Notes under the pieces: model-generated
What the model saw: the letters and a program-made list of their open reading frames with translations, nothing else
What the model was told of the DNA's origin: nothing
Database searches by the model: none
From: JARRKC01 sp963723965
Lineage (GTDB): Bacteria; Acidobacteriota; UBA6911; RPQK01; JAPXNP01
NCBI GenBank assembly: GCA_963723965.1
Contig: CAVRSV010000007.1
Coordinates: forward strand, 372,001-436,000
Direction of reading: 5' to 3'
DNA length: 64,000 nucleotides
Program-made: the position numbers and the translations under genes
Shown here: positions 25,973 to 33,267 of the stretch, piece after piece
Numbering within the stretch: position 1 is the first letter of the stretch
How the letters are laid out: each line of letters begins with the position of its first letter

Positions 25973-28900
25973 CAGAGCAGCTTGATTCCGAACTGGACTT
26001 CCCGGGCATTTCCGGCAGTGCGCGTCAAGCGAGTGGCCGCCGGATTCGGCTCACCGGTCGGGTCCGTGAAAATGTAGCTTGAAGCCTCCGCACTCAGCGA
26101 AGTCCCCGGCAGATCGAAGTTCGGATGGTTGAGAACGTTGAAGAACTCGGCCCGAAGTTGAACATGCGGTTTTTCAGAGCCGCTTCCGAGTCGAAGAGAG
26201 CGCGAGAGGAGCAAATCCAGGTTTCGAAAGCCCGGACCAGTCACGGTGTTGCGCCCCACATCCCCAAAAAAGCCGGCCTGCGGCAGTGCGAATGCCCGGG
26301 GATCGTACCATTGGTCGACCGTTCCGACCAACGGGTTGCTCGAATAGCCTTGATTCAGGTTCGGGCGATCCGCCTGGGCTGAAGCGCCGCTGACGCCACT
26401 CCGCGAGTTGTTGAACGAAATCAGTGGAGTAAAGGGGTGGCCGGAAGACAGCGTGATCAACCCGCCCACCTGCCAATCCCGCATGAGGGCACCCCACCAA
26501 GCTCCCCTGCCATGACCGAGCGGAAAGTCCCACAAGAAACTGGCACTGAAGTTGTGTCGAACGTCGAAGACACCGAGTCCTTTGTCCAAAGCCAAATTGT
26601 CGGAATCCATGCGAATCATGGGGCCACCGGAGACCTCGAGGGTGGTGTTGCTGGGAGCCGCCTCGTCGATGGCCTTTCCCAGCGTATAGAACGCCGCCAG
26701 GCTGAATCCGCGTGCGTAGCGCCGCCGCCATGAGACCTGTAGCGAGTCATACCAGGATCGGGCGTCCATGGCCAGCAGGATCATGGAGGAGAAGGCCGGG
26801 TTCTTCCTCGGAGCATCGACGGAGAAGAATTTGCGGCCGTCTTCGAGGATCGTCGGCACACGGCTATTGAGCTCGCGCCGGGACTGAAGATGACTCCCTC
26901 GGGCTCCGACCCAGGCCAGGCTCAGGAGTGAACTCCAGGGGAGTTGGCGCTGGAAGCTCACGTGATATTGAAGGATGGAAGGCCACTGCTGCCCGCTGTA
27001 TTCGATCAGAGTCGGGGACAGAGTCGTTCGGACGTCGCCTCCGGCCCGTTCGAGAACGTCGGGAAAACCGGGATCATTGATCACGATCGAATCGACAAAG
27101 GGGGGAGCGGCGAGGACGGGCCCGAAGAGGCCGCCGTTGTACGGACAATCGTGAAAGATCCCGATGCCCGCCCGAAGCGACGCGGTTCCTCGCCCCAGTA
27201 CGTCCCAGGCCAGACCCAACCTCGGTCCCCAGTTTCGAAGTGACGGATTCCGCACGAAAAGCTTCTCGGAAACCTGGAAGTCGTCTGCACCGGTGGCCGA
27301 CAGGGGGTTCGGAATCACCGACAGTTTCCCGTTGACATCGGAGACATTGGACCAGGGCTCATAACGAAGACCCAAATTGAGGGTCAGTGACGGCACCACG
27401 CTCAGTTTGTCCTGCAAATAGACTGCAAACTGTGAGAACCGCAGGCCTTGTCCAAACAAGGCGGGAGGGCTCACGCCCCGGTAGGATGCGGCGGTGCCTT
27501 CGAGAAAGGTCCGAAGGCTGGAGAAAGTCATCGCCCCGTTCGTGTTGATTTCCTGCACGTTGTTGATATGGAACCTGCGGAATTCCACGCCGAATTTAAG
27601 CGAGTGCCTTCCCTGAACAAATGTCGCAGCATCCGAAAGCTGATAGACGTTCTGCACCAGATCGGACACCGGCCGCGTCGTATTTCCCAAAGTACCCAGG
27701 CCACCCACGCGCAGCGATCCGAACGACGCGCCCGGAACGAGTGTGAAAGAGAGCCCGTTGGGATTCGGCGACAGAAGGTCGGCGCCTCGATCCGAACGAC
27801 TGAATCCCAGGTTCAGGTCATTGAGCAACGTCGGACTCTGGTAGCGGGTATAACCGATCGATGCCAGATGCTCTTTGCCGCGGGGAGAACGGGGAAACCC
27901 GGGAAAGTCGGATGCGGCAAACGGGAGAACTGCCCAGCCGTCGTCGAGACCATACCTGGCGAAGAAGCGGTCGCGATCGGTGAAGCTGTGGTCAATCCTG
28001 AGCGCCCAGTAATCCTCTTCGATCTCACGCTGCGCTTTGCCCGACCAGAGGCCGGTCCCGTTGCCAAAATCCTGTCCGTTGGGGAGCGGGTACAGATCGA
28101 GAAAGGGCCGTACGTTCGGATTGACATCAATGGACTCGAAGCCGTTTCCGTCCGGGGAAGGGATGACTCCCTGTCGTGCATCCGCCGTAGGGGTAACCCC
28201 GCTCGAGGTCTCCGCCTTCCTCTCCCGGAGCCCCTCATAATTCAGGAAGAAGAACATTCGGTTCCTGACCAGTGGGCCCCCAAGACTGAGTCCATACTGG
28301 TTTCTTCGAAAGTCCGACTCACCGCCCGGGTCGAAGAAATCCCGAGCATCGAAGGCGTCGTTGCGATGGTACCAGTAAGCACTGCCCCGGAACCGGTTTG
28401 TCCCCGATTTGCTGACGACTTCAACGAGTCCCCCGCTCTTTGTGCCATGTTCTGCGCTGAAATTCGTCGTCACGATGCGGAATTCCTTGACGGACTCCAA
28501 TCCCAGCGCACTGCCATCGGAGACTCCGCCGGGCGAACGAATCGTCGAGTAGACGTTCATGTCGACCCCGTCGAACGTGAAATTCGTTGCGGCAGGCCGC
28601 TGCCCACCAACCGAGATCCTTCCGGTCGGCATATTGGTGCTGGACTGATTGCCGACACGCCGGGCATGAATCACGCCTGAACTGAGTTCGGAAAGGGTGA
28701 TCCAGTCCCGTCCGTTCAGGGGCATCTCCTGAATCTGTCTCTCGTCGATCAGACTGGAGAGCTCGGGCGTCGTCAGGTCGACCGCGCGACCTTCGCCGGT
28801 CACGGTGACCTCATCGGAGACAGAGCCAACGCGAAGGGTGAACTCGAACGCCAATTGCTGACCGACAGCAACGCTGATGGTCGGATAGGTTTCTTTCTGA

Positions 28901-29175
28901 AACCCCGTCATCGAAGCAGTCAGCGCGTATCGCCCCGGTGGCAGAGAGAAGATCGCGTAGCGTCCCTGATCATCCGTTCGGGCCCTCTGGGCGACGCCGG
29001 TATCGAGATTGAGCAGTTCGACGAGAACACCCGCCAACCGTCTCCCCGTTTCGTCCCGGGCAGAACCCGAGACGTCGGCTGCGCCCAGAGGCGTCACACC
29101 GAAAATCAGAGAAGAGATGAGGACCACGAAATATGCCCGGAGACTCGTGCCAAGGTTCTCAAGCGGCGCGCCCAT
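25969..29175 (-). CDS. TonB-dependent receptor with carboxypeptidase regulatory-like domain (Oar-like)
   Basis: Outer-membrane 22-strand barrel for energised uptake, 1068 residues from the ATG at 29175 (GGAGGAGAG upstream, signal peptide FVVLISSLIFGVTPLGAADV). The longer open frame upstream is only repeat sequence. Domains in order: CarbopepD_reg-like beta-sandwich (about 33-115, ARTDDQGRYAIFSLPPGRY), TonB plug (about 120-240, EMPLNGRDWITL), then the barrel to a C-terminal aromatic residue (QFGIKLLW), as expected for BAM recognition. It leads the operon with the adenylating enzyme and ABC importer; the first junction is a GTGA overlap. This type is abundant in Acidobacteriota. Confidence 0.93.
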   Translation of the reverse strand: MGAPLENLGTSLRAYFVVLISSLIFGVTPLGAADVSGSARDETGRRLAGVLVELLNLDTGVAQRARTDDQGRYAIFSLPPGRYALTASMTGFQKETYPTISVAVGQQLAFEFTLRVGSVSDEVTVTGEGRAVDLTTPELSSLIDERQIQEMPLNGRDWITLSELSSGVIHARRVGNQSSTNMPTGRISVGGQRPAATNFTFDGVDMNVYSTIRSPGGVSDGSALGLESVKEFRIVTTNFSAEHGTKSGGLVEVVSKSGTNRFRGSAYWYHRNDAFDARDFFDPGGESDFRRNQYGLSLGGPLVRNRMFFFLNYEGLRERKAETSSGVTPTADARQGVIPSPDGNGFESIDVNPNVRPFLDLYPLPNGQDFGNGTGLWSGKAQREIEEDYWALRIDHSFTDRDRFFARYGLDDGWAVLPFAASDFPGFPRSPRGKEHLASIGYTRYQSPTLLNDLNLGFSRSDRGADLLSPNPNGLSFTLVPGASFGSLRVGGLGTLGNTTRPVSDLVQNVYQLSDAATFVQGRHSLKFGVEFRRFHINNVQEINTNGAMTFSSLRTFLEGTAASYRGVSPPALFGQGLRFSQFAVYLQDKLSVVPSLTLNLGLRYEPWSNVSDVNGKLSVIPNPLSATGADDFQVSEKLFVRNPSLRNWGPRLGLAWDVLGRGTASLRAGIGIFHDCPYNGGLFGPVLAAPPFVDSIVINDPGFPDVLERAGGDVRTTLSPTLIEYSGQQWPSILQYHVSFQRQLPWSSLLSLAWVGARGSHLQSRRELNSRVPTILEDGRKFFSVDAPRKNPAFSSMILLAMDARSWYDSLQVSWRRRYARGFSLAAFYTLGKAIDEAAPSNTTLEVSGGPMIRMDSDNLALDKGLGVFDVRHNFSASFLWDFPLGHGRGAWWGALMRDWQVGGLITLSSGHPFTPLISFNNSRSGVSGASAQADRPNLNQGYSSNPLVGTVDQWYDPRAFALPQAGFFGDVGRNTVTGPGFRNLDLLLSRSLRLGSGSEKPHVQLRAEFFNVLNHPNFDLPGTSLSAEASSYIFTDPTGEPNPAATRLTRTAGNAREVQFGIKLLW

Positions 29176-29380
29176 CCGTCTCTCCTCCAGTTTGTGCAAG
29201 AGAATACAGTGGCCAACCCAAACGCGAAAGGCCCGCCAACCATTCCCACGCTGCAGACGGTGAGAGTGTCGAATCCGCAGGCGCCAGGATGAGCGGCAGG
29301 TTCCGGCATCCAAGACGAATTCTCGTCGCAGGACCCAGCCTGCGTCGGGATCCCTCAGAACGAAGCCACCCGGGAGCATC

Positions 29381-29543
29381 GCCGGGAACAGGGGACACTG
29401 TTCTGTTTCGGTGGGCCGGGAACAGGGGACACTGTTTTTTCTGGGGGCTGGAGTTGTGACCCGTTTTCGTGGACATAGGAAGAATTGGGAGAATTGGGGG
29501 GGAGAATTGGCGGAGAATTGGGGACATTGTTTCTTCTCCGCTC
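29381..29543 (+). repeat. Three forward copies of the GGGGACACT repeat
   Basis: Two near-identical units lie end to end (29381-29414 and 29415-29441; GCCGGGAACAGGGGACACTG then a T-rich tail). A third, divergent copy (GGGGACATTGTTTCTTC) lies at 29511-29543, after a tract of AGAATTGG units (29480-29525). They occupy the roughly 500 bp divergent gap between the TonB receptor and the aldehyde dehydrogenase. The rest of the gap (29176-29380, 29544-29675) holds no gene; it should contain both promoters. Confidence 0.85.
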
Positions 29544-29675
29544 CTTCTTCCACCTTTCCACCTCCCTTTTGCCGTCTTTTCGAATGCGCTAGACTGACTT
29601 CGCAGTCAGAGATCTGCCGACCCTGGAATTCCTCAACCGCCAGAGTAAGTCGCAGATCTCCGGAAGGAGTTCAAA

Positions 29676-31172
29676 ATGGCTACGCAACGAGCCACCGATC
29701 TGCACTCCGAAACCCAATCGTTCCTGGGATCCGAACCGCTGGGCTTGTTCATAGACGGCCGACAAAGGCCGGCCGCCAGCAACCTTACCTTCGAGACCGT
29801 CGATCCCGGATCCGGTGATGTCCTGGCTCGGGTTGCCCAGGGTGAAAGTACCGATGTCGACCGAGCCGTCGAGTCGGCTCGTCGGGCCTTTCGGGAATCC
29901 GGCTGGGCAACACTCGCGGCAGGAGAGCGCGGCATCCTTCTGCACCGGCTGGCCGACCTGGTCGACGATCACTCGCGCACCCTTGCCGAACTGGAATCCC
30001 TGGATGTAGGCAAACCGCTTGGCCAGGCACAGTGGGATGTCGGACACTTTTCGGCCACCATGCGTTTCTACGCCGATCTGGCGGTGGCGGCTCGTCGCCG
30101 CGAACCCCTGCCTGTCTCCAGACATGACGCCAGACTGGTTCGCCGACCCTACGGTGTCTGCGGGTTTGTACTTCCCTGGAATTTCCCCTTCCTTCTGGCA
30201 GGTTGGAACCTCTCTCCCGCCTTAGCGGCCGGAAACACGGTGGTCGTCAAACCCGCCGAGGACACTCCGTTGTCTACTCTCTATCTCACCAAGTTGGTTC
30301 AGGAGGCAGGAATCCCCGACGGCGTCGTCAACGTTGTCACCGGATTCGGGGCGACGGCCGGGGCCTCTCTGTCTCGACACGCGGGCTTGAGCCGAATGGG
30401 GTTCACGGGATCGCCCGAAGTCGGGCGGCTCGTGGCGGAAGCCTGTGGCCGCAATCTCGTTCCGGTCAAGCTTGAGTTGGGAGGCAAGGGGGCTGCGATC
30501 ATTTTCGAAGACGCCCCGATCGAGGCGACAGCCAGCGCCCTGGTCCAGGCGGTGACATTGAACAGCGGTCAAGTCTGCTGTACCGCGACTCGGTGGGTGC
30601 TTCACGAGTCAGTCTATGACCGATTTGTCGAGTGCGCCATCGGACAGATGCAGGCGCTCAAGATCGGGTACTGGAGCGATTCAGAGACCCAGATGGGGCC
30701 ATTGGTCAGCCCTAAACAGGTCAGACGCGTACTCGGCTATCTCGAAAAAGCCCGTGAGCAAGGAGCTGAAGCGGTCTTGACCGGCGGTCGCGCTCAAATT
30801 TCTGGCCTCGAAGGAGGCTGCTACGTCAAGCCCGCAATCCTCGCTGGTCCGCCGGAGAACGTTGCCGCTCGCGAGGAAATCTTCGGGCCGGTCCCCTATC
30901 TCATGAAGTTTCGCAGCGAGCCGGAGGCGATCGACCTCGTCAACCGTTCGGCTTATGGCCTGGCCAACAGTGTCTGGTCTCAGGATCTGGAACGGGCCGG
31001 GCGGGTTGCGGAGTCTCTGGTGGCAGGCAACGGCTGGATCAATGCTCATAACGTCTTCGTCCACGGGGTCCCTTACGCCGGTGTGAATCTGAGCGGGATG
31101 GGAGGAGGCGTCCTCGGTCAGGAAACACTGTTCGACTATCTGCGCCCACAGTCGATTGTCCGTCCGCTCTAG
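29676..31172 (+). CDS. NAD(P)-dependent aldehyde dehydrogenase
   Basis: Cytoplasmic enzyme of 498 residues oxidising an aldehyde to the acid. The ATG has AAGGAG upstream. Family residues are present: the N169-type block FVLPWNFPF, the cofactor loop GFTGSPEVGRLVAE, the general base Glu267 in LELGGKG, the catalytic Cys301 in NSGQVC, and the EEIFGPVPYLMKF block. The sequence is nearest to broad-specificity betaine/gamma-aminobutyraldehyde-type enzymes, but the substrate cannot be read from it. It is divergent from the TonB/adenylating-enzyme operon and may share its regulation. Confidence 0.92.
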   Translation: MATQRATDLHSETQSFLGSEPLGLFIDGRQRPAASNLTFETVDPGSGDVLARVAQGESTDVDRAVESARRAFRESGWATLAAGERGILLHRLADLVDDHSRTLAELESLDVGKPLGQAQWDVGHFSATMRFYADLAVAARRREPLPVSRHDARLVRRPYGVCGFVLPWNFPFLLAGWNLSPALAAGNTVVVKPAEDTPLSTLYLTKLVQEAGIPDGVVNVVTGFGATAGASLSRHAGLSRMGFTGSPEVGRLVAEACGRNLVPVKLELGGKGAAIIFEDAPIEATASALVQAVTLNSGQVCCTATRWVLHESVYDRFVECAIGQMQALKIGYWSDSETQMGPLVSPKQVRRVLGYLEKAREQGAEAVLTGGRAQISGLEGGCYVKPAILAGPPENVAAREEIFGPVPYLMKFRSEPEAIDLVNRSAYGLANSVWSQDLERAGRVAESLVAGNGWINAHNVFVHGVPYAGVNLSGMGGGVLGQETLFDYLRPQSIVRPL

Positions 31173-31205
31173 CTGACGGCCGTCGGACCTTTGGTCGCTC
31201 CGCGC

Positions 31206-32135
31206 TCAGATGGGGACGAAGTTGGAGCGTTGTTCGCGCAGGGCGTAGAGGTTTCCGACACCGAGAGGGACGGGGTTTTTGCGACGGGAGTAGAGGCCGT
31301 CGGTGCGACACTGGGCGAGGGCCTGTTCGACGGTGTCGCGGCTTCCCACGACGCGGCCCCGGCTGAAGGCAGGGATGGACTCGAGGTAGCAGCCGCGCGG
31401 GAAGCCCTCGCGCTCCATGCGCTCGGCCAGTTCCAGCGGGATCCGGCCGTCGGTTTTTTTCCTGGAACGGGTGCCCCTCCAGTACAGGCAGACCCAGTAC
31501 CATCGCTCGGCTTCCTGGGCGCTGCATGCGGCACCGACGAGCTGCTGGAGCGGCATCAGCCAGGCGTCGTGGCCGTGGCGGCGCATCCAGACCGACGAGT
31601 GGCGCCAGTTTTCGGGCCGTTGGACCAGGTGGGCCCGGACGGCATTGAGGTCCACGTAGAAGACGGTCTCCTGCAGATTGTCGGACTCGGTGGAGCGGAA
31701 ACGGTCGGCCCAGAAGCGCCCTTTGCGGTGATAGCGCCGGTTGAACCAGCGGGCGTACTCGGACTGGATGTTGCGCATCAGTTCGGAGACGTTGAACAGA
31801 CGGCGGTTGAAGCGTTCCCAGTCGGCGTCGTCCCAGCGCAGATAGGGTCGGTAGCGGGGGTTGGGGTAGAAGCGCTCGGCGATGTGCCACAGTTGCGTGC
31901 GGGAGAGCTTGCGGAAGGCTTCGAACACGCACACGAGATGGTAGTGGTTGCCGAGGATCGACAGGGAAGCGACCTGACAGAAGAACAGGCCGCAGAAGTG
32001 ACGGATGACGGCCTCGAGCTGATCGGCATTCTCCTTGACCTGGAAAGGATAGTAACGTTTACGGCCGGCGGCCTGGCCGCGGAGGTGCAGGCGACCTTCG
32101 GCATCGGTTCGGATCTGACGAGGCAAGCGTGGCAT
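31206..32135 (-). CDS. REP-associated-type tyrosine transposase (Y1_Tnp, HUH)
   Basis: Single-strand DNA transposase of the IS200-related RAYT type, 309 residues. The ATG at 32135 has AAGGAA upstream; a TTG at 32165 is less likely. The HUH motif is NHYHLV, preceded by ASLSILG, as in this family. The putative catalytic tyrosine region is YVDLNAVRAHLV, equivalent to YIHLNPVRAGLV of other members. A family-specific C-terminal extension (about 195-309) follows. No second ORF or terminal inverted repeat delimits an IS. RAYTs are domesticated proteins linked to REP palindromes; the GGGGACACT repeats may be its substrate (inference). A palindrome GACGGCCGTC lies just after its stop at 31175-31184. 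Confidence 0.88.
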   Translation of the reverse strand: MPRLPRQIRTDAEGRLHLRGQAAGRKRYYPFQVKENADQLEAVIRHFCGLFFCQVASLSILGNHYHLVCVFEAFRKLSRTQLWHIAERFYPNPRYRPYLRWDDADWERFNRRLFNVSELMRNIQSEYARWFNRRYHRKGRFWADRFRSTESDNLQETVFYVDLNAVRAHLVQRPENWRHSSVWMRRHGHDAWLMPLQQLVGAACSAQEAERWYWVCLYWRGTRSRKKTDGRIPLELAERMEREGFPRGCYLESIPAFSRGRVVGSRDTVEQALAQCRTDGLYSRRKNPVPLGVGNLYALREQRSNFVPI

Positions 32136-32548
32136 GGGACGTTCCTTTCTGAAGGCCTCTGACAACGGCCCTCAGATACCAATAACGTTCGAGTTTCGAA
32201 ATCTACGAAACCCCATGACGCCAGTTGCCTCGAAATCCCGGCGGGCGCGTCCCGGCGAGGCTCCCCCGGGGACCCGATCCCGGCTGCAGAGTCTGGACAG
32301 CAGACCCTGCTCAGCAAGCTGATCCCACTCTGCCGGTGACCGAGCCCTGCAAAAGAACTGTGCGGTTTGGTCTGTGCCTCGTCTGGAGGAGTGCCAGGCG
32401 TGAGTGGGACATGCGTCCAGCTTGTTTCTGGCTCCTTGCCGTACTTCGGGGTACTGCTTCATCTCGCCCTCGAGCAAGCCGAGCGGAGGAGACGGCGTCA
32501 GTGCCGAGACAATTGGCCCGCAGATCCTGTCTTGGCAGGCCGGGAAGC
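32136..32548. other. Gap without a recognisable gene
   Basis: The 413 bases between the transposase start and the PIN gene stop contain no frame with recognisable motifs on either strand and no copies of the dispersed repeat. It may include the transposase promoter and eroded sequence. Confidence 0.4.
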
Positions 32549-32938
32549 CTAATCCACCCGGGGCAGCCGTCCTGCGTTGCAGATGCGGATGCCCCGAAAG
32601 CCATCGTGGGCAAGCAGATGCCGGTCGCTGCTGACGATGTAGTCAGCCGCGCCTGCCAGAGCGCATTCGAGGTACTTGTTGTCGGCCGGGTCCTCGACAA
32701 CATGAAGGGCAGGACCTCCCGATACCCGAAGAGCATGCAAGTAGAAGCATTCGAGACGATCCCAGAAAGCCGCCGAAGGCCTGACCTTTTGCAGAATCGC
32801 CCGGTTTTCTTGCTCGATCTCGTCCGAGACCACGGCTTCCACGCGGCCGGCGATGCAGTCATCGAGAAGGCGCCCCGCCGCCCCCTCAGGGGAAAAGCGA
32901 GCAGCCACGAGTGCATTGGTATCGATCACAACGCGCAT
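32549..32938 (-). CDS. PIN-domain protein (putative toxin)
   Basis: Probable metal-dependent RNase of 129 residues with a complete PIN acidic set: Asp6 in VVIDTNALV, Glu near 40 in VSDEIEQENRAIL, Asp in VEDPADNKYLECAL, and Asp in YIVSSDRHLL. It belongs to the group of putative toxin-antitoxin PIN proteins that also includes free-standing ones. The ATG at 32938 is chosen because it begins the domain exactly; the longer frame upstream is repeat sequence. No antitoxin gene is visible on either side, so it looks orphaned. Confidence 0.85.
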   Translation of the reverse strand: MRVVIDTNALVAARFSPEGAAGRLLDDCIAGRVEAVVSDEIEQENRAILQKVRPSAAFWDRLECFYLHALRVSGGPALHVVEDPADNKYLECALAGAADYIVSSDRHLLAHDGFRGIRICNAGRLPRVD

Positions 32939-33041
32939 GCAATCATTCCCGTCCGGAAGCCGCAAGTCTATACGAAGGAACGACGCCAAGGCTCCACCGG
33001 TATCGCGTTTCGTGCCATGGGACCAGGAATGGAGGGCCCTC

Positions 33042-33115
33042 CGCCCGAATGAAAGAAACAGTGTCCCCCCCCCCTTCTCCGCTCGCCCGAATGAACAAAA
33101 GAGTGTCCCCTTCTC
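33042..33115 (-). repeat. Two reverse copies of the GGGGACACT repeat
   Basis: The unit CGCCCGAATGAA + AAAcAGTGTCCCC occurs at 33042-33070 and again at 33084-33115. The shared left flank shows that the whole unit of about 30 bases is duplicated. They lie in the divergent gap (32939-33267) between the PIN gene and the GH95 gene. No gene is otherwise present in this gap. Confidence 0.8.
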
Positions 33116-33267
33116 GCTCCACCCCGTCCGGGCGTTTGCACTTCGGACTTCGCCCCTCGGACTGGGGTGTGGCAGCGCCATCTGCACTGCGCGAACTCCG
33201 AGTCGGTCCTTGCATTGCGCGAGCGGGCACGGGAAGATGCTGGGGTCGATTTAGAGGGAGAAACAGA

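Noticed and set aside
29176..29553. N-terminal extension of the TonB receptor frame
   Set aside because: The extra 126 codons translate the GGGGACACT repeats (KQCPQF, NSVPCS and similar); the ATG at 29175 has a strong ribosome-binding site and signal peptide.
32911..33267. N-terminal extension of the GH95 frame
   Set aside because: It reads through repeats and overlaps the PIN gene; the GTG at 33268 has a good ribosome-binding site and signal sequence.
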